Source of the DNA: an uncultured Collinsella sp.
GTDB taxonomy: Bacteria; Actinomycetota; Coriobacteriia; Coriobacteriales; Coriobacteriaceae
Assembly: GCA_958445895.1 (NCBI GenBank)
Contig: CAUCTV010000007.1
Span: forward strand, 1-57,619
DNA length: 57,619 nt
Direction of reading: 5' to 3'
How positions within the stretch are numbered: position 1 is the stretch's first letter; the number at the start of each line of letters is the position of its first letter. The notes beneath the pieces were generated by a model. That model saw nothing but the letters and a program-made list of their open reading frames with translations, had not been told where the DNA came from and ran no database searches. A program made the position numbers and the translations under genes. This document shows, one piece after another, positions 25,992-33,783 of the stretch.

Positions 25992-26765
25992 ATGCTGCTC
26001 GCTATCGATATGGGAAACACGCAGACGGCCATGGGCCTGTTTGACGGAGACGAGCTGGTGCAGTCATGGCGCATGCCCACCGACCGCTCCTATACCGCCG
26101 ACGAGATCCACGTGCGCCTGATGGGCTTCTTTAAGATGTACGACCTCTCGCTCAACGCGGTCGATGCGATTGCCTTTGCCGGCGTGGTGCCGCAGCTCTC
26201 GCGCGAGTGGCACGCCGTGGCCGACCGCATCGCGGCAGACGCCATCGTCATTGGGCCACAGACGGCCGCGGTGACCAAGCTGCGGGCGGCGCGTCCCCAG
26301 GCCGTTGGTGCCGACCGCATCGCCAACGCCGTCGCTGCCGAGACCTTCTACGGCGCCCCGGCGATCGTGGTGGACTTTGGCACCGCAACCAATATCGACG
26401 TCATCGACGAGGACGGCTATTACATTGGCGGAGCGATTGCGCCGGGCATCCGCATTTCGATGGACGCGCTCGCCGCCCGAGCCGCCAAGCTCGCCAGCGT
26501 TCCGCTTGAGGCACCCGAGCACGTCATCGGCCGCGATACCGAGGAGTGCATCAAAGTCGGCGCCGTAACGGGCGCCGCAGCCATGGCCGAGGGCCTGGTC
26601 GCCCGCATGAAGCGCGAGCTGGGGCGCGAGGACGCCACCGTTATCGCCACAGGCGGTCTCGCCAGCATTGTCACCGATTCGACCGATGCCTTCGACGTGG
26701 TCGACGGGCAACTCACCATCAAGGGCATCTGCGAAATCTACCGCCGCATGCAGGAGCTGGGATAG
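25992..26765 (+). CDS. coaX: Type III pantothenate kinase
   Basis: A 257-residue enzyme that phosphorylates pantothenate, the first step of coenzyme A synthesis. The N-terminal phosphate-binding motif DMGNTQT is at residues 6-12, the pantothenate-site GADRIANAVAA near residue 105, and the second phosphate motif DFGTATNIDVI near 128, followed by GGAIAPGI. All are diagnostic for CoaX. The ATG at 25992 is chosen because these motifs start at once and the frame upstream runs through the tRNA. The gene ends 32 bases before a hairpin shared with the convergent ATPase gene. Confidence 0.95.
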   Translation: MLLAIDMGNTQTAMGLFDGDELVQSWRMPTDRSYTADEIHVRLMGFFKMYDLSLNAVDAIAFAGVVPQLSREWHAVADRIAADAIVIGPQTAAVTKLRAARPQAVGADRIANAVAAETFYGAPAIVVDFGTATNIDVIDEDGYYIGGAIAPGIRISMDALAARAAKLASVPLEAPEHVIGRDTEECIKVGAVTGAAAMAEGLVARMKRELGREDATVIATGGLASIVTDSTDAFDVVDGQLTIKGICEIYRRMQELG

Positions 26766-26796
26766 AGTAAACGCCAGGTCGCAGCAACCAGCCTCC

Positions 26797-26849
26797 AATC
26801 CTATTCCTCAAAATCGAAAATTTTTCAGTTTTGAGGAATAGGATTTTTT
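26797..26849. repeat. Family E hairpin, copy 1, also acting as a terminator
   Basis: AATCCTATTCCTCAAAA pairs with TTTTGAGGAATAGGATT, with TCGAAAATTTTTCAG between, followed by a T run on the plus strand. It sits between two convergent genes, coaX and the DUF4143 ATPase, and ends just before the stop codon of the latter. Copies 2 and 3 lie at the other end of the ATPase gene. Confidence 0.85.
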
Positions 26850-26850
26850 G

Positions 26851-28047
26851 CTAAGCCTCGCCGCACAACCACCTCGCCAGGTCCACGATCTGCACCCCAT
26901 CGCGATCCGTGGCCTCGTGATGTGTGCGGGCAAGAATCATCTTGGGATACGCATCGCCAATGCTCAGCAGTGGCGAAATCTCGCGTTCAAACGTCTTATC
27001 CGAGCTGATGTCGTCGCTCACCTGAATGTAGAGCTTCTCGCTTCGCTTGATTGCTACAAAGTCTATTTCCTTTTTATAGAGCACACCGACGTATACCTCG
27101 TATCCGCGGCGCAGCAGCTCGATGGCCGCCATGTTCTCGTATACGCGTCCCCAATCCATATCACGTGTACCAAGCAGTGCGTATTTGAACGCGTGGTCTG
27201 CCAGGTAATACTTCTCGCCGCTCTTAAGGTATTTTTTGCCGCGAATGTCGTACCGACGAACTTTATAGAAGGCAAACGCATCGCACAGGTACCCCATGTA
27301 CGTGCCGACCGTCTTGTTCGTAATCTTTAGCCCATCCGCATTCAAAACATCTGTAATGTTGCGTGCCGACGTTATGTTGGAGACGTTGTCCATCATGTAA
27401 TCGGCAATGCGCAGCAGTGCCGATTCGTTTCTCACGTTATGCCGCTGCACGATATCCCTCACGATGAGCGTTTTGAAGACATTGGAGAGATATTGGTAGC
27501 GCTGCTCCTGCAGTGGATAAGGGTAAGAGCCGGACATACCGCCGGTTCTCGCGTACTCATCGAAGTCGCGATCGACCTCGCCCTCGTCACTATAAAAGCG
27601 ATACTCCTCAAACGAGAATGGGAAAACCTCGATCTCGAACGTGCGCCCCGTAAAGAGCGTCGACAGATCGCTCGACAGCAAAAAGGCGTTCGATCCGGTG
27701 ATGAAGATGTCGTACTGCTCGGATGCATGGAGGCTGTTGATCGCGCGTTCAAAGCCGTCGCACATCTGAACCTCGTCGATAAGCAGGAAGTTTTGCTTGT
27801 CGGACACTCGATGCTCTTTCACATAGGCGAGCAGGGCATGATATTCGAGCAGGCCCTCGAACTCGTCGAGGTTGTAATTGATATGGATGACATTCGAATT
27901 GGACAGATTTGCCTCCACGTAATCGCGGAGGGCCTCGAGCAATTTTGACTTACCGCTACGGCGAATGCCCGTTATGACCTTGATGTCCGGTACGCCAATA
28001 AGGCTCGTCAACGTGTCCATATATGACGTTCTATTGATGAGTTTCAT
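26851..28047 (-). CDS. AAA_14/DUF4143 family ATPase
   Basis: A 398-residue ATPase of a family that is common and often multicopy in gut bacteria; its physiological role is not established. Walker A TGIRRSGKSK is at residues 26-35 and Walker B FLLIDEVQMC near 87-96, followed by the sensor region FITGSNAFLLSSDL. The C-terminal half (about 210-398) is the DUF4143 domain with a nuclease-like ending, EIDFVAIKRSEKLYIQV, that resembles restriction-fold motifs (E-x-D-F-V then a strand with K). Its GC content is visibly lower than that of its neighbours, and three copies of one hairpin surround it, which suggests transfer. The ATG at 28047 follows GGGAGGC. Confidence 0.85.
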   Translation of the reverse strand: MKLINRTSYMDTLTSLIGVPDIKVITGIRRSGKSKLLEALRDYVEANLSNSNVIHINYNLDEFEGLLEYHALLAYVKEHRVSDKQNFLLIDEVQMCDGFERAINSLHASEQYDIFITGSNAFLLSSDLSTLFTGRTFEIEVFPFSFEEYRFYSDEGEVDRDFDEYARTGGMSGSYPYPLQEQRYQYLSNVFKTLIVRDIVQRHNVRNESALLRIADYMMDNVSNITSARNITDVLNADGLKITNKTVGTYMGYLCDAFAFYKVRRYDIRGKKYLKSGEKYYLADHAFKYALLGTRDMDWGRVYENMAAIELLRRGYEVYVGVLYKKEIDFVAIKRSEKLYIQVSDDISSDKTFEREISPLLSIGDAYPKMILARTHHEATDRDGVQIVDLARWLCGEA

Positions 28048-28073
28048 TGGTGCCTCCCTGCGGTCTTCTATCG

Positions 28074-28114
28074 CTATTCCTCAAAAACGAAAATTATTCA
28101 GTTTTGAGGAATAG
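28074..28114. repeat. Family E hairpin, copy 2
   Basis: CTATTCCTCAAAA and TTTTGAGGAATAG (13-base arms) flank ACGAAAATTATTCAG. It lies 26 bases upstream of the ATPase start codon, inside the expected 5' leader. Confidence 0.85.
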
Positions 28115-28159
28115 ACTCTGCAACGAATATACCTCGTTAAAGGCCGAGCTGGCTTAATT

Positions 28160-28200
28160 CTATTCCTCAAAAATGAAAAATTTTCAGTTTTGAGGAATAG
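28160..28200. repeat. Family E hairpin, copy 3
   Basis: The same 13-base arms as copy 2, with ATGAAAAATTTTCAG in the centre; the inner part can pair further (GAAAAATTTTC). Copy 2 and copy 3 are 45 bases apart, between the ATPase gene and the terminator at 28230. Confidence 0.85.
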
Positions 28201-28229
28201 AGCGCTGGCAACCCATTCACCAGACAAGC

Positions 28230-28262
28230 GAAACCCTCCCCGGCACAGCCGAGGAGGGTTTC
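28230..28262 (-). terminator. Terminator of the folate/ligase-like operon
   Basis: GAAACCCTCC and GGAGGGTTTC form a perfect ten-pair stem with a 13-base loop, 36 bases after the stop codon of the biotin-ligase-like gene. Confidence 0.7.
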
Positions 28263-28298
28263 GTTGTCATCGCTATCTTTGAGCGCGGGCGCTCCGCG

Positions 28299-29000
28299 CT
28301 ACAGACCGCGAATGCGCACGGCCTCGGGCGGAAACCCTTGCTCACTGGTGTCGGTCTTAATGGTCGCGCGGCCCCAGATGTCCAGGCCCGCAAACACGCC
28401 CACCGCGAGCGGCAGGCCGTTGGGCGACACCGCCGCGACCTGACGACCCAGCAGTGGCACCATGTCAAAGTACTCGCCCAGCACCGGAGCCAGCGGGCCG
28501 GCGGCGCCCTGCGGCGTGTTGGCGGCAACTGCCCAGGTGTCCACGCGGACCAGCACGGCGGCGGCCAATGCCTCGATCAGCGCCTCGTCGGCCATATCCA
28601 CGCCGAACTCGCCCAGCGCCGCACGCTCAACATCCACCGTCACCGCGGCAAACATACCCGCGGCACCGGCACCACCGTTGACGGCAACATGCGCGAGCGA
28701 CGTCTCAAACGCAGGCGCGCCGCACACAATATCGCTCGGCCACTGAATGCCCACCTTGCCGGCAAGGCCCAGCCCCGGTGCCGCAGCCGTTCCCACGAGC
28801 GCGTCCATCATGCCCATCGCGGCCACAAACGGCAGGCCGTGGAAGGCATGCATGTTCACGTCGGGGCGCACAACCAGCGAAAACGTCAACGACGCCTCGC
28901 CCACGCTCCAAGCGCACCAACCCGCGGACGCACCCTCGCGACCCGCGTCGCGCGCGGCGTCAAGCTCGGTGCCAGCGGCAACAGTATTCATCTCGATCAT
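28299..29000 (-). CDS. Biotin/lipoate protein ligase-like protein, catalytic motifs degenerate
   Basis: A 233-residue protein whose middle resembles the catalytic domain of biotin-protein ligase: a strand SLTFSLVVRP, a helix, then GKVGIQWPSDIVCG where BirA has a K-W-P-N-D-I motif, and a C-terminal small barrel-like part (PLLGRQVAAVSPNGLPLAVG). The biotin-binding G-R-G-R loop is replaced by GREGASAGWCAWS, and the catalytic Lys/Asn of the second motif are Gln/Ser. It may be a ligase with altered specificity or a non-catalytic relative. Its ATG lies directly after the stop codon of the folP-folK gene, so it belongs to that operon. Confidence 0.5.
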   Translation of the reverse strand: MIEMNTVAAGTELDAARDAGREGASAGWCAWSVGEASLTFSLVVRPDVNMHAFHGLPFVAAMGMMDALVGTAAAPGLGLAGKVGIQWPSDIVCGAPAFETSLAHVAVNGGAGAAGMFAAVTVDVERAALGEFGVDMADEALIEALAAAVLVRVDTWAVAANTPQGAAGPLAPVLGEYFDMVPLLGRQVAAVSPNGLPLAVGVFAGLDIWGRATIKTDTSEQGFPPEAVRIRGL

Positions 29001-30728
29001 CTACATGCGCCCCAATTCGCCCACGATATGGCCCACGCGGTCCTCGGGCTCCTTGACCTCGACGCCGTTGTAGCGGAAGAACCGCGCCGGATCGTGCATC
29101 AGATCCTCGAGCGGCACCAGCACAAAGTCGCGCTCGCCGATCAGCGGATGCGGCAGGCGCAGCTTTTTGCCGCCGTGGGTCTCGCCGTCCATCCACAGCA
29201 GATCCAGGTCGATGGTGCGCGGGCCGTTGGCCTTGGCCTTTTTGGAACGGTCGCGGCCCAGCTCGGCCTCGATCTTCATGAGCTCGTCGAGCAGCACCAA
29301 CGGCGCCAGCTCGGTCTTGATCTCGATGACGGCGTTGGCAAACGCGTCCTGGCGCATCTCGTAGGCCGGCTCGCTCTCGTAGATCTTGGAGGAGTTGGAC
29401 ACGCAGGTGAGTGGAATCTCGGCGATCATGTCGCGTGCGGCGCGGATGTTGTCACAGCGATGCCCCAGGTTGGAGCCCACGGCCACAAACGCGCGGCGCG
29501 GCTGCGGCTTGGCAACTGCCCAGTAGCCGTTCAGGAACTGCGCAAAACCCGCGGCGTCGTGCACGCGCACGATGTTGGCACCGGCCTGGATGGCGCCCAG
29601 GCACACGCCAAACGTAGCGGCATCGCGCTCGGCGGCCTCGGTCACGCCCGAGACGGCGCCCACAAAGCGCTTGCGCGATACGGCGCACATGAGCGGATAG
29701 CCCAGTGACGCCATCTTGGCAGTCTCGCGCTGGATGACGATGTCCTCGTTGGCCGTCTTGCCAAAGCCCGGACCGGGATCGATGCAGATGCGGTCGCGCG
29801 ACACGCCGGCGTGGATGAGCGCGCGGGCCTGGTCGGACAGAAAGCCCATGACGCGGCGCATGATGGGCGCCGAATCGGGCAGGGTGAAGCGGCGGAGCTG
29901 CGAGGTGGGCACGTAGGCTTCCTCGCGGCGGGCGCTGCGGCGCATCATGGCGGCCAGGTGGTCATTGGGCTCCGATGCGGCCTCAGTGTTCGCGGCGACC
30001 TCGGCGACAGGGGCGGCCTCTTCGGCAGCCGGTGCCTCCTGCTTCTGCTCGTCCGTAGGCTCGGGCGCGGGCTCCGGCTCGCCAAACGGCAGTGAGGGCT
30101 GCACCACGCCGCCCGGAAGCTTGGCCTCCGGCTTAGGCTCGCCCAGCAACTTGCCGCGACGGCGACGGGCCGGCTTCTCGGCCTCGCGCGCGGCCTCGGC
30201 AGCCGCCTCGCGTGCCTTCTCGGCAACAAACGCCGCTGCCGAGGTATCGAGCTGCACCGTTGCGTGCGTGCGCGCGGGCGCGGCGACCTCGCCGGCATGC
30301 ATCACGATGACGCCGCAGGTGCTCGTCTTAACAAACTCGACCATCTTGGGGTCGGTGAAGCCGGTCACGTCGTTGACGATCGAGGCGCCGCAGCGCACGG
30401 CCGCCTTGGCAACCGCCACGTGACGCGTGTCGATCGAGACGATGGCACCCTCCTTGGCCAGCGCGCGCACCACGGGCAGCACGCGGCGAGCCTCCTCGTC
30501 GGGATTGACCGGGGTAAAACCAGGGCGCGTGGACTCGCCGCCTACGTCGACGATGTCGGCGCCGGCGTCGAGCATCGCCAGGCCATACTCGATCGCGGCA
30601 TCGGGGTCGAAGTGTTCCCCGCCATCGCTAAACGAATCGGGCGTCACGTTGAGGACGCCCATGATGCGCGGACGGTCAAAGCTGAGCTCATACTTTCCGC
30701 ACCGCCATGTCTTGCTGTCGTTCGCCAT
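29001..30728 (-). CDS. folP-folK: Fused dihydropteroate synthase / HPPK with large insert
   Basis: A 575-residue bifunctional folate enzyme. Residues 20-400 are dihydropteroate synthase: GVLNVTPDSFSDGG (24-37), GGESTRPG (63-70), SIDT (98-101), NDVTG (119-123), DPGPGFGK (317-324), SRKRF (351-355) and RVHD (388-391). Residues 412-575 are hydroxymethyldihydropterin pyrophosphokinase, with VAVGSNLG, YESEPAYEM and GPRTIDLDLLWM. Between strands of the DHPS barrel, residues about 150-285 are an Ala/Glu/Pro-rich insert absent from ordinary DHPS. The order of domains is the reverse of the pathway. The start at 30728 is set by AGGAGG six bases upstream; an ATG at 30734 would be too close. It is the first gene of a two-gene operon. 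Confidence 0.92.
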   Translation of the reverse strand: MANDSKTWRCGKYELSFDRPRIMGVLNVTPDSFSDGGEHFDPDAAIEYGLAMLDAGADIVDVGGESTRPGFTPVNPDEEARRVLPVVRALAKEGAIVSIDTRHVAVAKAAVRCGASIVNDVTGFTDPKMVEFVKTSTCGVIVMHAGEVAAPARTHATVQLDTSAAAFVAEKAREAAAEAAREAEKPARRRRGKLLGEPKPEAKLPGGVVQPSLPFGEPEPAPEPTDEQKQEAPAAEEAAPVAEVAANTEAASEPNDHLAAMMRRSARREEAYVPTSQLRRFTLPDSAPIMRRVMGFLSDQARALIHAGVSRDRICIDPGPGFGKTANEDIVIQRETAKMASLGYPLMCAVSRKRFVGAVSGVTEAAERDAATFGVCLGAIQAGANIVRVHDAAGFAQFLNGYWAVAKPQPRRAFVAVGSNLGHRCDNIRAARDMIAEIPLTCVSNSSKIYESEPAYEMRQDAFANAVIEIKTELAPLVLLDELMKIEAELGRDRSKKAKANGPRTIDLDLLWMDGETHGGKKLRLPHPLIGERDFVLVPLEDLMHDPARFFRYNGVEVKEPEDRVGHIVGELGRM

Positions 30729-30823
30729 GAACATCCTCCTAAAATGCCCACGCCGCCGAGCTTGGGGAGCTGGCGGCGGGGTCGCTTTGCACTCAGTCTT
30801 TCTATTGTATCCGCGCGCGCGGG

Positions 30824-31576
30824 CTAGAACGCAAACGCGGCCGCGATGTCGCAAGAAATCAGCAGGTCGGCATTTGCATCCTGATCGGTGGGAGCAAGAT
30901 TGCAAATGGCCAGCGTATCGCCGGTAAAGTAGCGCGTAAGGCCCGCCGCCGGATACACCACGAGCGAGGTCCCGCCCACAATGAGGGCATCGGCCGCGGC
31001 GATGGCGGCAACGGCACCGGTCAACACATACTCGTCGAGCGGCTCCTCGTAGAGCACCACATCGGGCTTGATGCGACCACCGCACGCGGGGCACACGGGC
31101 ACGCCCGCGGCGTCCTCGTGCTCGCGCGAGCAAATCCACTCGGCGCTATAGACCGCGCCGCACGACTGGCAAATGTTGCGATGGACCGATCCGTGCAACT
31201 CAAACACGCGCTGCGAGCCCGCCATCTGATGCAAGCCGTCGATGTTTTGCGTCACCACAGCATCAAGCTTGCCGGCGCGCTCCAGCTCGGCCAGCTTGAT
31301 GTGGCAGCGGTTGGGCTTAGCGTTAAGCGCGATCATCTTGGTGCGGTAAAAGTCGAAGAACTCCGCCGGATGTGTCTCGTAAAAGCTGTGCGAGAGCATG
31401 GTCTCGGGCGGATAGGCAAACTGCTGGTGATACAGGCCGTCCACGCTGCGAAAATCGGGAATGCCGCTTGCCGTGGAAACACCAGCGCCGCCAAAGAACA
31501 CCACGCGCTCGTGGGTATTGAACAGCTCCGCCAGCGCGGCGGAGGCCTGCTTGGGGTCCGATATTGCCTGCGTCAT
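30824..31576 (-). CDS. cobB: NAD-dependent protein deacylase (sirtuin)
   Basis: A 250-residue Sir2 enzyme that removes acyl groups from lysines using NAD. The NAD site GAGVSTASGIPDFRS is near residues 30-44, the TQNIDGLHQMAG motif near 110, and the catalytic His in ELHGSVH near 130. Four zinc cysteines are read as CQSC and CPAC with 25 residues between. VGTSL appears as GGTSLVVYPAAGL. The start at 31576 has GGAGG seven bases upstream. The gene stands alone, with 95 bases to the folP-folK gene. Confidence 0.94.
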   Translation of the reverse strand: MTQAISDPKQASAALAELFNTHERVVFFGGAGVSTASGIPDFRSVDGLYHQQFAYPPETMLSHSFYETHPAEFFDFYRTKMIALNAKPNRCHIKLAELERAGKLDAVVTQNIDGLHQMAGSQRVFELHGSVHRNICQSCGAVYSAEWICSREHEDAAGVPVCPACGGRIKPDVVLYEEPLDEYVLTGAVAAIAAADALIVGGTSLVVYPAAGLTRYFTGDTLAICNLAPTDQDANADLLISCDIAAAFAF

Positions 31577-31711
31577 ATGAGTCCTCCGTCCTTGTTGGTC
31601 GGGCAGCGTCGGGCGACATCCCGACATGCGGCCTTTAAGTCAGCATGCGCGGAGCCCACCCCGCCCCTGTTGCGCTAATCTTAAGCCTGCCAACCCCGTC
31701 GAAAGGACACC

Positions 31712-32530
31712 ATGCCTCAGACTTACACTTTCGCCTCGTGGAACGTCAACGGCCTGCGCGCCGTGCTCAAAAAGGACCCGAGCTTTATCCAGATCGCGCA
31801 AGAACTCGACGTCGATATCCTGGCGCTGCAAGAGACCAAGCTGCAAGAAGGCCAGGTCGATATTGACCTGCCCGGCTATCACCAAACCTGGAGCTACGCC
31901 GAGCGTAAAGGCTATTCGGGCACTGCGGTCTTTAGCCGCCAGGAACCGCTGCGCGTGCTGCGCGCCGACGCGCTGCTACCCTACGCCGGCGAGGGTGAGG
32001 CGGCCGCACTCGTCGCCCAAGCCGTAACCGAGGGCCGCGTCTGCGCGCTCGAGTTCGACAAGTTTTGGTTTGTCGACGTCTATACGCCCAACGCCCAAAA
32101 TGAACTCGCCCGCATCGACGTGCGCATGGCCTGGGACGATGCTTACCGCGGCTTTTTGAACGCGCTCGAGCGCGAGACCGGCAAACCCGTCGTGACCTGC
32201 GGCGACTTTAACGTGGCGCACGAGGAGATCGACCTTAAGAACCCCAAGTCCAACCGCGGCAACGCGGGCTTTTCGGACGAGGAGCGCGGCAAGTTCACCG
32301 AGCTACTCAACGCCGGCTTTACCGATACCTGGCGCACGGCAAACCCCGACGTCGAGGGCGTCTACAGCTGGTGGAGCTATCGCTTTAATGCCCGCAAGAA
32401 CAACGCAGGCTGGCGCATCGACTACTTCCTGGTAAGCGACGCAATCGCCGACAACGTACGCGACACCGGCATCCGCGGCGACATCTTCGGCAGCGACCAC
32501 TGCCCCGTCACCCTCACCCTAGAGCTCTAG
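31712..32530 (+). CDS. xthA: Exodeoxyribonuclease III
   Basis: A 272-residue DNA-repair nuclease (AP endonuclease and 3' exonuclease). Motifs of the family are all present: SWNVNGLRA near residue 7, LQETKLQE with the metal-binding Glu, CGDFNVAHEEIDL with the catalytic Asp and Asn, and GWRIDYFLVS and GSDHCPVTL with the final Asp-His. A GAAAGGA ribosome site lies six bases before the ATG. It is divergent from cobB. Downstream 32531-33065 holds only repeat elements. Confidence 0.96.
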   Translation: MPQTYTFASWNVNGLRAVLKKDPSFIQIAQELDVDILALQETKLQEGQVDIDLPGYHQTWSYAERKGYSGTAVFSRQEPLRVLRADALLPYAGEGEAAALVAQAVTEGRVCALEFDKFWFVDVYTPNAQNELARIDVRMAWDDAYRGFLNALERETGKPVVTCGDFNVAHEEIDLKNPKSNRGNAGFSDEERGKFTELLNAGFTDTWRTANPDVEGVYSWWSYRFNARKNNAGWRIDYFLVSDAIADNVRDTGIRGDIFGSDHCPVTLTLEL

Positions 32531-32537
32531 CCCCAAC

Positions 32538-32572
32538 TGATCTCCTGGGGACGGAGGAAAAGGAATCATTTT
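32538..32572. repeat. Spacer hairpin module, copy 3
   Basis: TGATCTCCTGGGGACGGAGG followed by AAAAGGAATCATTTT, in the orientation opposite to copy 1. It begins eight bases after the xthA stop codon and precedes family D copy 2. Confidence 0.7.
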
Positions 32573-32603
32573 CACTTCGCGAGATCATCCACGCAGCTCG
32601 CTT

Positions 32604-32763
32604 GCCACGAAACTGGCCCATCTACTACGTTTAAGCCACTACCCTCAACCACAGTGAACAACGCAGAAAGAAAACCGCAGGTAGAAAGCCTACGGTTTTT
32701 CATAAAACACGGTTGTGGTTGGGGGTGTCGGGCCAAACGTAGTAGATAGACCGATTTCGTGGC
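32604..32763. repeat. Palindromic element family D, copy 2 (160 bp)
   Basis: The left arm reads GCCACGAAACTGGCCCATCT then ACTACGTTT and the right arm AAACGTAGTAGATAGACC then GATTTCGTGGC. Inside are AAAACCGCAGGTAG, TACGGTTTT and the pair CAACCACA and TTGTGGTTGGGGG. The ends agree with copy 1 at 9550. Confidence 0.85.
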
Positions 32764-32776
32764 GGGCGGGTTCAGC

Positions 32777-32824
32777 TGATTCCCTGGGAACGTCTGGAGG
32801 CGAAAGAAAACGGATCAATTTGGC
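32777..32824. repeat. Spacer hairpin module, copy 4
   Basis: TGATTCCCTGGGAACG, GGAGGCGAAAG and AAAACGGATCAATTTGGC match the reverse complement of copy 1 with a short insertion. It links family D copy 2 to family C copy 3. Confidence 0.7.
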
Positions 32825-32865
32825 TCTCCGAGGGCCACGATGCCCGTCGTATCAGCCGGCTATTT

Positions 32866-33019
32866 CAAAACTATGCCGGTTTACGGGGCTGAATCGCGAA
32901 CCCCCAACCATACGCAATTCCGAAATAATAAAACCGCAGGTAAACGGCTTGCTCTATTTCAAAAATAGCCGGCATGGTCTGCTTGTGCCAATCTGGCCCC
33001 GTAAACCGGCATAGTTTTA
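32866..33019. repeat. Palindromic element family C, copy 3 (154 bp)
   Basis: The arms are CAAAACTATGCCGGTTTACG at 32866 and CGTAAACCGGCATAGTTTTA ending at 33019; with flanking bases the match extends to ATTTC/AAAAT-like ends. The interior contains AAAACCGCAGGTAAACGG, CCCCCAACCATACG and a second small hairpin CTATTTCAAAAATAG. It has exactly the length of the other two copies and lies 46 bases from the end of the ECF S-component gene. Confidence 0.85.
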
Positions 33020-33065
33020 AAATGGCACTTCGGCAGTATTGATTCCCGCCCCGGCGCAACCAGCC

Positions 33066-33779
33066 CTACAGTCCGTACTTCACGACGACTCGGTTGATGC
33101 GGCGACACCAAGGCTTGTACAGGGCGACCAAAAACACGCAGGTCGCAAGGCCGTGCGTGATATCGAACGGTACGGCGGTGGCAAGACGCGCCATGGCACC
33201 CGCCCACGTGAGCGGTTGAACAAAACCGATAATGTCGTAGGCGTTGATCACAACGCCGTACAGCAAACCCGAAGCAAAGCCGTAGGTCAGCAGCGCCGGC
33301 ATACGCACGGTGCCATCGGCGCGATCAAAAGCGCCGGCATGCGCCAGCGCACCGCCAACGTATCCCACGAGCCCCCAGGCATACATCTGCCACGGCGTCC
33401 ACATGCCCTGTCCAAAAAAGAAATTGCTGGTCAGCGCCGCCAGCGCGCCAACCATAAAACCATTGCGGCGGCCAAGCGTCGCCCCCGCGATAATGGCGAT
33501 GGCACTCACGGGTTTAAAGTCGGGAATGGGGCCAAACAAGATGCGCCCCGCCGCGGCCAACGCCGCCAGAACCAGCGTTGGCATAATCTGGCGCAGGCCC
33601 GGTCGCGACGCCTCGTAGCCTGCAAAGAACAGCGCAAGCACCAGCGCCACCACGACAAGCATGGCGAGCGCCGCCTGCTCAACGCCCGCCAGCAACGTTG
33701 CAGCCATCACGGCTGGCACCGCCAGCAGCAGCGGTATCTCCAGTTTTGCGAGTAGGCGCACGATGCGATAATCCGCCAT
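33066..33779 (-). CDS. ECF transporter substrate-binding (S) component
   Basis: A 237-residue membrane protein with six or so hydrophobic segments. The block GRILFGPIPDFKPVSAIAII and the later NFFFGQGMWTPWQMYAWGLV are typical of an S-component subgroup found with two-domain ATPases in Actinobacteria. The substrate is not certain; cobalamin or a related vitamin or metal is a guess. The start at 33779 is four bases after the ATPase stop codon. It is the last gene of a T-A-S operon, so the transporter is probably dedicated to this one substrate. Confidence 0.8.
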   Translation of the reverse strand: MADYRIVRLLAKLEIPLLLAVPAVMAATLLAGVEQAALAMLVVVALVLALFFAGYEASRPGLRQIMPTLVLAALAAAGRILFGPIPDFKPVSAIAIIAGATLGRRNGFMVGALAALTSNFFFGQGMWTPWQMYAWGLVGYVGGALAHAGAFDRADGTVRMPALLTYGFASGLLYGVVINAYDIIGFVQPLTWAGAMARLATAVPFDITHGLATCVFLVALYKPWCRRINRVVVKYGL

Positions 33780-33783
33780 CCCA

